From: JAQBQB01 sp963846925
GTDB taxonomy: Bacteria; Gemmatimonadota; Gemmatimonadetes; Gemmatimonadales; Gemmatimonadaceae
Length of the DNA: 64,000 nucleotides
Direction of reading: 5' to 3'
Assembly: GCA_963846925.1 (NCBI GenBank)
Contig: CAWJXW010000013.1
Location: forward strand, 133,584-197,583
This document shows, piece after piece, positions 52,589 to 61,413 of this stretch; position 1 is the stretch's first letter, and each line of letters begins with the position of its first letter. Position numbers and translations under genes: made by a program. The notes beneath the pieces were generated by a model, which did no database searches, was not told the DNA's origin, and was given only the letters and a program-made list of their open reading frames with translations.

Positions 52589-54556
52589 ATGATCGCTGCG
52601 CTAGGCACGCTTATGTCCGGTGTGTGCCTCGTCTATCACGGAACGCAACGCGCGCCTGAAGAGTTGCGAGCGGCCCTGACCGCCGAGCGGTGCGCGACGA
52701 TCCGTTGGCGCCAGGCGAGCGAACTGCTGGCCAAACCGGCCCCCGCGAACGCGCCCGTCGTGCTCGTCGCCGACGGCGCGCTCCTCGCGCGTCATGGCGA
52801 GCTGCGCGATCTGCCGTGGCATGTCGTCATCGTCGCGGCGGATGTCGCTGCTGAAACGGTGCTCGGCCGACGGGCCGACGTCACGATGGCAAACGTCCGC
52901 GACGACGTCGCGAGGGCCTCATTGCTGGAAGCCGCATGCCGGCTCGCCGCCTCGCGATCTGAAACGGATGCTCTGCACCGCGCGCTCGCCCGCGACGACG
53001 ACGAGCTTCGCGAGCTGTCCCGAGTCGCCGCCGCGCTCATGCACGAACGCGATCGGACGGCGCTGCTGACCCTCATCGTGCATTTCGGGAAGGGGATCGC
53101 CGAGAGCGACGGCGGCGGTGTGTTGCTGCTCGACAACGACGCGCGCGCGGGCGCACGACTCCGCCCCTTTGTCTTCGAGCTGGACTCGCTGCCGGGCCTG
53201 ACCCTTCCGACCGTGAGCTTTCCGGTCGGCAACAAGAGCATGGTCGGGTACGCCGCCTACTCGAGGGAACCCGTCGTCGTCGCCGACGCCGAGGCGCTAC
53301 CGCCCGACTCCCCCTTCGAGGCGAACGCGGAGTTCGAGGCTCGCTACGGCTATCCGGCGCGGTCGATGATGGCCGTGCCCATGCTCACGCAGCGCAACGA
53401 GGTGCTCGGCGTCGTCTTCTTCATCAACCGAAAATCGGATCCGCACGTCTCGATCATGGCGCACGCGGACGCGGACCGGTACATCGTGCCGTTTTCGGAT
53501 CGGCAGGTTCAGCTCGCGCGCTCGCTCGCGAGCATGGCCGCGGTCTCGATCGAGAATGCACAACTCTACGCCGAGATCGAGCACATACTCGAAAGCCTCG
53601 TCAAAGCGGCCGTCTCCGCCATCGACGCGCGTGATCCGGCCACGGCCGGGCACTCGGTTCGGGTGGCGGCAATCACGACCGCTCTCGCGGAGGCGGTCCA
53701 GCGCTCGAGTCGCGGTGCATACCAGGATCTGCGTTTCACGCACGAGCAGATGCGCGCGCTGCAGTTCGCCGCGCTCCTCCACGACTTCGGAAAGGTTGGC
53801 GTGCGCGAGGACGTGTTGACCAAGGCGAAGAAGCTTCCGCCCGTGCTGTGGGAACGCATCGAGTCGCGATTCCGTCTGATTCGGCTCACTCTGGAGCTCG
53901 ACTACTTCAAGCGCCGCGCGAGTGAGTGTCGAACGATGGTGGGCGAGTCGCCGGATGCGGCGCTTTTGCCGGCCGAGCTCGCGGAACAGCTGGCCGACGT
54001 CGACCGCCAACTGGAGATCGTGCGCGCCGCGAACGAGCCGTCGATGCTGGCGGCGCCGCAGAACACTGCCCTGATCGAAATCGCGAAGCGAACCTATCAA
54101 GCTGCCGACGGCCGTCGTCTGCCCTACCTCACGCCGGACGAGCTCCGGTATCTCCAACTGGCGCAGGGGACGCTGGACGACAAAGAGCGGGCCGAGGTCG
54201 AGTCGCACGTCAAGAAAACGACGATGTTCCTCGAACAGATTCCGTGGACGGACGATCTGAAGGACCTCGTGCTCTACGCGTCGGGCCATCACGAGAAGTT
54301 GAATGGGACCGGCTATCCGAAGCATCTCACGAGCGAAGAGATCCCGGTGCAGACGCGCATGATCACCCTCGCCGACATGTTCGATGCGCTCACGGCGAAC
54401 GACCGACCCTACAAGCCAGCGATGAACGCCGAAGGAGCGCTCGCGGTCCTCCGTGCCGACGCCGACGCCGGACTGCTCGACCGCGACCTGGTGGACGTCA
54501 TGACGGAGAGTCAGGTCTACCGGAGAGTTCTCGACGAGGATTGGCGGCGGCTCTAG
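52589..54556 (+). CDS. GAF/HD-GYP domain protein, probable c-di-GMP phosphodiesterase
   Basis: This 655-residue protein has a receiver-like N-terminal region without obvious phosphorylation residues, then a coiled coil, a GAF domain (about 150-330, e.g. GGVLLLDNDARAGARL, RSMMAVPMLTQRNEVLGV) and an HD-GYP domain. H398-D399 lie in LLHDFGKVGVRE, and the GYP part is SGHHEKLNGTGYPKHLTS (HHE at 567-569). The distance from HD to HHE is about 170 residues, while standard HD-GYP domains have about 75, so roughly 90 residues are inserted. It is cytoplasmic and probably lowers c-di-GMP in response to a ligand bound by GAF. Confidence 0.85.
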   Translation: MIAALGTLMSGVCLVYHGTQRAPEELRAALTAERCATIRWRQASELLAKPAPANAPVVLVADGALLARHGELRDLPWHVVIVAADVAAETVLGRRADVTMANVRDDVARASLLEAACRLAASRSETDALHRALARDDDELRELSRVAAALMHERDRTALLTLIVHFGKGIAESDGGGVLLLDNDARAGARLRPFVFELDSLPGLTLPTVSFPVGNKSMVGYAAYSREPVVVADAEALPPDSPFEANAEFEARYGYPARSMMAVPMLTQRNEVLGVVFFINRKSDPHVSIMAHADADRYIVPFSDRQVQLARSLASMAAVSIENAQLYAEIEHILESLVKAAVSAIDARDPATAGHSVRVAAITTALAEAVQRSSRGAYQDLRFTHEQMRALQFAALLHDFGKVGVREDVLTKAKKLPPVLWERIESRFRLIRLTLELDYFKRRASECRTMVGESPDAALLPAELAEQLADVDRQLEIVRAANEPSMLAAPQNTALIEIAKRTYQAADGRRLPYLTPDELRYLQLAQGTLDDKERAEVESHVKKTTMFLEQIPWTDDLKDLVLYASGHHEKLNGTGYPKHLTSEEIPVQTRMITLADMFDALTANDRPYKPAMNAEGALAVLRADADAGLLDRDLVDVMTESQVYRRVLDEDWRRL

Positions 54557-54564
54557 TCGGGACC

Positions 54565-55341
54565 CTAGCTCTTGCCGCTCGTGACCATGACCGGCCCGTT
54601 GTCTCTCTTCACCGCCGGCACGGTCTTTAGATAACGATAAATCGACCGCAGATCGTCCTCATTCAGTTTCGAGAACGCCTGCCACGGCATCGGCGACCCC
54701 GGGACCACGCGCCCTTGTCTGAACCGCGCGACGAACTGGTCTTCGGTCATGATTCCGAGACGCCCGGTCTCCTTGTCGCTCGTGATGTTCGGCGGAGACC
54801 ACGAATGACTCGGATCGTCGGCCTCCTTGAAGCCCTTCGTTCCGCCGAAGCGCGGCCCGGTGAGCGCGCCGGTCATCTGATTGCGCTCGGTGTGGCACGC
54901 CCAGCAGAGCGCGACCGATTCGACGAGATAGTGTCCCGTCTCCACCGAGGCGCCGCGCGGCGCGACGGCCGGCGGCGGTGATGACGGACCGACGGGATGC
55001 GACATCGCCGTGGCCTTCACGACCTTGCCCAGCGCGTTGAAGTAGTGCTGCGGGACGACGTTGTGCACCGGAGCCTGCGTGCGCAGATAGGACACGACCG
55101 CCACGAGATCGTCGTCGGACAAGCCCTGCATCTCCATGAACGGCAAGAGCGCGCGCCCGTCGTGCCCCACTCCGTATCGCAACGCCCGTGCGATCGCGCT
55201 GTCCGACACGTTCCCCAACCCTGTCTCGGCGTCAGGCGTGAGATTGCGCGGATAGAACTTGCCCGGCGGAATGTCGAACGTGAACCCGCCGATCAACGGC
55301 GTCTCGGCGCCGCTCATGTACGCCTTTCGCTGCGCCGGGTC
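54565..55341 (-). CDS. Cytochrome c, N-terminal part missing
   Basis: About 258 residues are recognisable, ending at the stop 54565. The second half shows a heme site (ALCWACHTERNQMTG), GPRFGGTKGFKEADD, PNITSDKETGRLGIMTEDQF and VVPGSPMPWQAFSKLNEDDL, the usual C-terminal domain of di-heme cytochromes. The first recognisable residues are KAYMSGAETPLIGGFTFDIP, which in this family follow the first heme domain. That domain and the signal peptide are absent. Upstream of about 55,341 the frame runs into the out-of-phase DUF58 gene. The gene is therefore truncated at a junction. Confidence 0.78.
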   Translation of the reverse strand, partial: DPAQRKAYMSGAETPLIGGFTFDIPPGKFYPRNLTPDAETGLGNVSDSAIARALRYGVGHDGRALLPFMEMQGLSDDDLVAVVSYLRTQAPVHNVVPQHYFNALGKVVKATAMSHPVGPSSPPPAVAPRGASVETGHYLVESVALCWACHTERNQMTGALTGPRFGGTKGFKEADDPSHSWSPPNITSDKETGRLGIMTEDQFVARFRQGRVVPGSPMPWQAFSKLNEDDLRSIYRYLKTVPAVKRDNGPVMVTSGKS

Positions 55342-55365
55342 GCGCCGGAGGGAGCGATTCTTCAC
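55335..55365. other. Junction where two genes are cut and the sequence changes character
   Basis: The cytochrome c gene (left, reading minus) and the DUF58 gene (right, reading minus) both lose their missing parts here within about ten bases. To the left DNA is very GC-rich with Gemmatimonadota-like genes. To the right GC and GC3 drop and gene types change. No repeat, transposase or tRNA marks the point. It is most simply a chimeric join in an assembly. A recombination scar is less likely. Confidence 0.7.
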
Positions 55366-56011
55366 GCTCGTCATCGATCCGAATTGCGACGAAATCGTGC
55401 CGCCGGCTCGTGATCGTGAGCGCACGCGAGAAATCATCCGCCTGGAAATCCGAGATGAAGAAGACGACCGAGCGTCGCGTGACAACGTGGTTCAAATAGT
55501 CGAGCGCCAGGCTCGGCAGCGTGCCGCGGCCTAGTGGCTCGAAGTAAAGAATCTCGCGGATCAGACGCAGTGTGTGCGAGCGGCCTTTCTTCGGCGGAAT
55601 GAAGAGCTCGACCTGATCCGAAAAAAGGACCAGTCCGACCTTGTCATTATTTCGGATCGCGCTGAATGCGAGGAGGCAGGCGACTTCGGCGGCAAGCTCG
55701 CGTTTCGACACAGTCGCGCTGCCGAAATTCCCCGAGGCGCTCACATCCACGACCAGCATGACCGTGAGCTCACGTTCCTCGGTAAATTTCTTCACAAAGG
55801 CGTTCCCGAGACGCGCGGTCACGTTCCAATCGATCGCGCAAATCTCGTCCCCTGGCTGGTATTCGCGGACATCTTCAAAATTCATCCCCCGTCCTTTGAA
55901 GACGCTGTGGTAATCCCCGGCAAAGGCAGATTGCACGAGACCCTTGGTCTTGATCTCGAGGGCCCGGATCTTCTTCAGGATTTCGGCTGGCGTTTGTCGC
56001 GCTTCGGTCAT
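55348..56011 (-). CDS. DUF58 protein, C-terminal part missing
   Basis: From ATG 56011 about 222 residues fit DUF58: ILKKIRALEIKTKGLVQSAF, GMNFEDVREYQPGDEICAID, WNVTARLGNAFVKKFTEERE and the VWA-like strand MLVVDVSASGNFGSA (a MIDAS-type D-x-S-x-S). NNDKVGLVLFSDQVELFIPP and SRRHDFVAIRIDDEREESLP then follow. About 70-80 residues of the usual roughly 300 are missing. The frame continues into meaningless sequence past 55,348. The MoxR-type gene lies upstream in the same direction. MoxR/DUF58 pairs assemble or activate envelope or metalloprotein complexes. Confidence 0.82.
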
Positions 56012-56213
56012 CTCAATGAGTGGCGACGGCGTGGGAAAGCGGTGTCTTCCCGAATCGCCGAGGGACGAAGAGGGATCTGACAATTGGAATCGGGACGCGG
56101 GCCAGAAAAGAAAGCCAAGGATTGCAAAAGAGAGGTCTTTCGTCCTCTGGGCACCTCAGGATGACGCCCATGACTGCCTCGCGTCTGCGAGGCTTGGAAT
56201 TGAGCTGCGCTGA

Positions 56214-57209
56214 TCACGGCACCGGCAGCCCTGCGAAAATCCGATCGATGACCGTCTCGCTCGTCACGCTTTCCGCTTCGGCTTCGTAGCTCACGATGAT
56301 GCGATGCCGCAGGACGTCGGGGCCGATGCTCTTGACATCCTGCGGAGTGACATAGCCGCGGCCGTTCAGGAAGGCGTAGGCGCGGGCAGCGAGCGCGAGA
56401 TCAATGGTCGCGCGCGGCGAAGCGCCATAGCGAATCAGGCCTTCAAGCTTCGAGCCGGTAGCCGGCCGGCTCGCGCGTCGCGCAGACGACGTCGACGATG
56501 TAATCCTTCACCTGATCATCCATGTAGATCTGGTTCACGAGCGTCGCGCGCCGCGATGATCTGCTGCCGGTGCGACCACCGGATCGACATGCAGATCCGG
56601 CGCTGAAGTCGCCATGAGATCGAGGATGCGCCGCTCTTCCGTCTTCGTCGGATAACCGACGTTCAGCTTGAGCATGAAGCGATCGAGTTGCGCTTCGGGG
56701 AGCTGATAGGTGCCTTCCTGTTCGAGCGGATTTTGCGTCGCGAGAACCAGGAACGGATCGGCCAGCGGATAGGTCTTGTCGCCGATGGTGACCTGGCGTT
56801 CCTGCATGGCTTCAAGCAGCGCGCTCTGCACCTTGGCCGGCGCGCGATTGATTTCGTCGGCCAGGATCAGGTTCGCGAAAATCGGACCAAGCTTGGTCGT
56901 GAACTCGCCGCTGCGCGGATTGTAAATCAGCGTGCCGATCAGATCCGCCGGCAACAGGTCGGGCGTGAACTGCAGACGCTGAAAACCGGTCTGGATACAG
57001 GCGGCCATCGTCTTGACGGTGAGCGTCTTCGCGAGGCCGGGCACGCCTTCGAGCAGGATGTGGCCGTTGGTGAGCAACCCGAGCAAGAGCCGATCGACCA
57101 AATATTTCTGCCCGACGACGACGTGACCGACCTGCTCGCGCAAAGGCGAAATCCATTGTCCCAACTCTTGGACTTGTTGGGTAATCTCCTGCGTTGATCT
57201 CATAGGCAT
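56214..57209 (-). CDS. MoxR-family AAA+ ATPase, frameshifted near its end
   Basis: From ATG 57209 or 57203 the ATPase has Walker A (LLEGVPGLAKTLTVK), the strand TPDLLPADLIGTLIYNPRSG, Walker B (LILADEINRAPAKVQ), sensor regions (LATQNPLEQEGTYQLPEAQL) and LNVGYPTKTEERRILDLMAT. Beyond residue 220 three one-base insertions (near 56,568, 56,542 and 56,451) must be removed to read IIAARDLVNQIYMDD, VVCATREPAGYRL, LIRYGASPRATIDLALAARA and the end DRIFAGLPVP at 56214. Restored length is about 330 residues. It probably works as a chaperone with the DUF58 protein. The cluster of indels again suggests consensus errors. Confidence 0.8.
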
Positions 57210-57668
57210 GGTGAGACAAACCCGCACGAAATGCGTTCGAAGAAAAGCCTGGGCCGTGCTGTAGCCCGGCGATGACCCCAGTCGAAGACCGGGGCACGCC
57301 AATGACCTAGCCGCCTCTTTTGCCGGCGTCAGGATCCCGGCGAGGCCCGGCGGCAGAAATTTTCCGAGAACTTCATCCCGCGACTCCCGTAATACGTTGG
57401 TAGTGATGGATTATTTTCGTTCCGGAGCCCTGTCACGACAGTCGGTCGGAGTCGTTCTTCGGCGAGAACCTTTGGCGCTCGACGGCGGGCGGCTCTTCTC
57501 CCCAGCGCAAGGGCGGCCTTTTCCCCAGGACCGCTCCGGCCTTTGGCCGGAGCGGTCGGAATTTCCCGTCGGGTGCCTCAGCTCGGGTTGCGGAATCAAA
57601 ACGCCGCCCGTTCGCCCCCTCCGACATTTGGCTTGAGCTTGAGCTCGATTTCGAAGAGCATCGGCTCA
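57210..57668. other. Intergenic stretch between MoxR and sigma genes
   Basis: There are 459 bases between divergent genes. There is no convincing gene. A 79-residue open frame at 57397-57636 lacks motifs. The only structured element is the 13-bp hairpin at 57529-57557. It must hold promoters for both flanking genes. Confidence 0.55.
57529..57557. repeat. Perfect 13-bp hairpin upstream of the sigma gene
   Basis: GACCGCTCCGGCC, then TTT, then GGCCGGAGCGGTC forms a perfect 13-bp stem with a 3-base loop. It lies 112 bases upstream of the ATG of the ECF sigma gene. It has no T-tract on either side, so it may be a REP-like palindrome, a regulator site or an attenuator. Confidence 0.55.
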
Positions 57669-58453
57669 ATGTCCCCAGACGCGGCGACTGATGGAACAGG
57701 AAATACCGGACGTTTCTTGACGACTCGCTGGAGTCTGATCCTCTCGTCAATTGAAGGCGACGACGCGGAGGGAAAGGCGCGCGAAGCGCTCGCCCAGCTC
57801 TGCCGCATCTATTGGCGGCCCATTTTTGCCTACATCTGCCGGCGTGGCAACGCGCCGGAAGATGCGCAGGATCTCACCCAGGACTTTTTCCTCATGATCT
57901 TGAAAGGTGATCTGTTCCAACGGGCGAACGCCGATCGCGGCCGATTCCGATCGCTCCTGCTCACATCCCTCAAGAATTTCCTCATCGACAATCACGCCAA
58001 GGCGCATGCCCGGAAGCGGGGCGGCGATGTGCGGTTCGTTTCCTGGGACGAATGGATGGCTGAAGCGCCTTCGCACCTGGCGATACCCGCCGCGGCATTG
58101 GAGAGCTGGCCGCCGGAGCGGATTTTTGATGTGCGTTGGGCGGCGACGATGGCGGAACAGGCTCTGCGCCGATTGCAGGAGGAATGCGAAAGCCGGAGCC
58201 GACGGCGCGTCTTTGAAGTCTGAGCACGGCTCTCACCGCGGATCGGGAGGATGTTTCCTACGAAAAGCTGGGACGCGAACTGGGTGTGGGCGCGCCAGAG
58301 ATTAAACGACTCTTGCATCAACTCCGGCAGCGATATCGGCATCTGCTCCGGGCGGAAGTGGCTGAGACGGTCGAGAAGCCGGGAGAAGTTGACGATGAAT
58401 TACGCTACCTCGTCACGGCCCTGGCCGCGGGAGAGAGGACAGAGGAAACGTGA
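57669..58453 (+). CDS. ECF-type sigma factor partner of the kinase, frameshifted
   Basis: From ATG 57669 the protein shows region 2 (GRFLTTRWSLILSSIEGDD, APEDAQDLTQDFFLMILKGD, FRSLLLTSLKNFLIDNHAKA). Downstream come MAEQALRRLQEECESRSRR and, after one missing base near 58,219, ALTADREDVSYEKLGRELGV and EIKRLLHQLRQRYRHLLRAE. This is the sigma-like family that Verrucomicrobiota and Planctomycetota encode beside zinc-ribbon serine/threonine kinases. The C-terminus ends at TGA 58451-58453. Restored length is about 261 residues. The kinase gene follows after 154 bases and is probably functionally linked. Confidence 0.78.
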
Positions 58454-58607
58454 ATCGAGAACGGAGATTCGCGAATCGTGGCCGGATTGGCACCATGCAA
58501 CTCTTCGACGATTCACAATATAACAACTTAGCGATGAAAGCCCCGCCTCGCGCGCTGCGCGGACGGCGTTACGGCACCCCTTACCGTTCTAACCTTCACC
58601 AAAGCTC

Positions 58608-61258
58608 ATGAACCTCTCGGGCTTGACTGATTCATTGGCGATGCTTGCCGCCCCGCCCCGCGAATGCCCGCGCTGTCACACTGTCTCGCGTATCGCCCGC
58701 GATCTATGTCTCACCTGCCTCCTCCAGACTGGAGAGGACGAGGATATGGGCCAAGACGCATTTCGTGCCGCCCTTGATGCCTTCGCGGTTTCCGACACCC
58801 ATTGGCGGCTTGGCAACTACGAAATTTTCGAGGAAATAGGCCGCGGGGGAATGGGAGTTATTTACCGCGCGCGACAACGCCATTCGCGTCGCATTGTTGC
58901 ACTCAAACGTGTGCTGAGTTACCACGCCGACTCGAGCGATACACTGGCGCGTTTCAGACGGGAAGCGGAGGCCGCGGCGAGCCTCGATCATCCCAATATT
59001 CTGCCCATCTACGAAGTGGGAGAAAGTGAGGACGGCGTGCCCTTCTTCAGCATGAAGTACACATCGGGCGGCAGCTTGCAGGAACTTGGGACGGCGTTGC
59101 GCGATGATCCGCGCGAAATCGTGCGCCTGACAGCGAAGATCACGCGCGCCGTGCAGTATGCCCATCGCCAGGGGATCCTCCATCGCGACCTCAAACCGGG
59201 TAACATCCTCCTCGACGGCCGGCACGAACCGCTGGTGAGCGACTTTGGCCTCGCCAAATGGCTCGACACTTCGAGTGACCTGACGAGAACTCTGACGATT
59301 TTTGGCACGCCCGGCTATATTGCGCCGGAACAGGCCAAAGGCCCCGCCGCCAATCTCAAACCTGCTGCCGATGTCTATAGCCTGGGCGCGATCCTGTTTG
59401 ACCTCCTGTCGGGTCGTCCGCCGTTTCTGGGCGAGCACGCGCTCGCCGTCATCCAACAGGCCGCAGACAAACCCGCACCGAAACTACGCTCACTCGTGCA
59501 AAATGCCGATCGGGATTTGGAGACGATCTGTGCCCGCTGTCTGGAGCGCGAGCCAGCGGCGCGCTATTGCTCTGCCGGTGAGTTGGCCGATGACCTCGAG
59601 CGCTGGCTGGAAGGCCGACCCATTGTCGCCCGTCCGGTTTTGCGCCCTGTCCAATTATGGCGTTGGTCTCGGCGCAATCCCGTATTTGCGGGAGGGGCGG
59701 CGGCTCTGGTCACACTGTTCATGCTCGTTGGCGGTTTGTTTACCTGGCAGTGGCGAAGCGAGGCACGAGCGAACGCGGAGATGGCAAAACTCCGGGAGGG
59801 CGTCATGGCGTTCGCGCAAATGGAAGCGCAAGTTTGTCAGCCGGGCGAAAAACAAATGCAGAAAGACGTCTACCTCCAGCTTGCCCGGCAGCTCGGGATC
59901 GACGCCAAACAGTTGCAAGGAAAGCTGCCGCCGTTTGCGGCCTACCTGAAGCAAGCGCCCGATGCCTCAGCCTATGAGCGGGCAAATGCCGCCTATGTAG
60001 CGAAGGAATATGACGAAGCCGAGCGTTGGGCGATACGAGCGGCTAAGGAGGCCCAGAAAGTCGCGCCGGCCAATCCTAGGGCCGTCGTCGACGCGTTGGA
60101 ATTAGCAGGCCGCTCAGCGCAAGCCGGGATTCAATATTCCCGGGCGATGCTGCATTTTCGAGAGGCGGAAAAATATACCGACGTCGACCGCAATTCGGAA
60201 GAATGGGCCAAACTACAGGATGCGATTGCTGATCTCCTATTCGCGCAGGGAAAGTATGGCGATGCAGAGAAACTATATCGCAGCGTTATCGAGACCCGTT
60301 CCCGCGTCCTGGGACCGGAGCATCCCGATACGCTGGCCAGCCGCCACAGGCTTGTCTATGCCCTGAATGAAGAGGAGAAGCATGGAGAGGCCGAAACTGA
60401 AGCACGACAGGTGGTCGGGCTTCGTGAAAAAATCCTTGGCTTCGAACATCCGGATACGCTTCTCAGCCGCTACAATCTTGCCAGCGCACTCTATCACGAA
60501 GGTAAATATGTGGAGGCTGAACGCCTCTACCGCGAAGTCTCCGGTTGGATAACACCGTAATCGGTCCGGAGCATCCGCGAACACTGGCGGCGCGCATAGG
60601 CCTGGCCAACACACTAAACGATCAGGGAAAGTATAGAGAGGCAATCTCATCTTATGGTGATGTGATCAAGCTCGACCAGAAAGTCTATGGTCCGGAGCAT
60701 CCGGTGACGCTGAATGATCAAATGGATTTGGCAACGGCCTTGCAAGCGAACGGCCAATATTTGGCGGCAGAAGCCGAATACAAGATGGTAATCCAGCTGC
60801 AGGAAAAAGTCATCGGCCCCAAACACGCCTACACACTTAATACTCGTAACAATCTTGCCGAGCTGCTGGATGACGAAGGAAAGTATGCCGAGGCAGAAGC
60901 AGAGTGCCGTCAGATTATTGGCCTCGAAGAAAACGTCCTCGGTCCGAAACATCGTTTGACCTTGAATAGTCGCGCCAACCTGGCCGTCGCGGTTCTTGGC
61001 CAGAAAAGGGTGGAAGAAGCGCAGGCTCAAATCCTGGAGGTCATGAAGTTGATGGAAGAGAAATTAGGCTTGGGTTATCCCGACACGGTGAGTTTTACGA
61101 TCAAGTTTGCGACTGGTTTGGCGCATCAAAATAAGATGGGGGAAGCCCTTAACATTGCTGAGCAAGCCCGGGAACACGCTCGCGAGGCCCTGGGGCCGAA
61201 CCATCCGGTTACACAAAGGTATGCGAAGCTCTTGCAGACCCTGAATAGTCCGAAGTGA
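58608..61258 (+). CDS. Serine/threonine protein kinase with zinc ribbon, TM helix and TPRs, frameshifted
   Basis: This protein of about 883 residues reads across a one-base deletion near 60,541. The N-terminal zinc ribbon has paired C-x-x-C (CPRCHTVSRI and LCLTCLL). The kinase domain has the G-loop GRGGMGVIYRARQR, the lysine in IVALKRVLSYH, the catalytic HRDLKPGNILLD, DFGLAKWLD and GTPGYIAPEQA. A TM helix follows near residue 365 (ALVTLFMLVGGLFTW). Tetratricopeptide repeats with the A-E-x-L-Y-R pattern then run to the end at 61258 (GPEHPxTL phrase repeated). It probably senses envelope signals and works with the ECF sigma factor at 57669. Confidence 0.87.
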
Positions 61259-61413
61259 AAATTATTTTGCTTACGATTCGACTACTGACGATCGCGGACT
61301 GCTGCTTGGCATTTTCCGCAAGCATTTTGATACTAGATGGATCGGTCGAAAAGTTCGGAATAATCTTGACGGATTGGTGCCGAACCTCCTAAGAGAAAGG
61401 GAGAAAGAACTTG
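61259..61413. other. Short gap before the secreted protein gene
   Basis: There are 155 bases between the kinase stop and the first plausible start of the secreted protein. They are AT-richer than most of the window. CTAAGAGAAAGGGAGAAAG just before ATG 61414 gives a fair ribosome-binding site (GGGAG). Confidence 0.5.
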
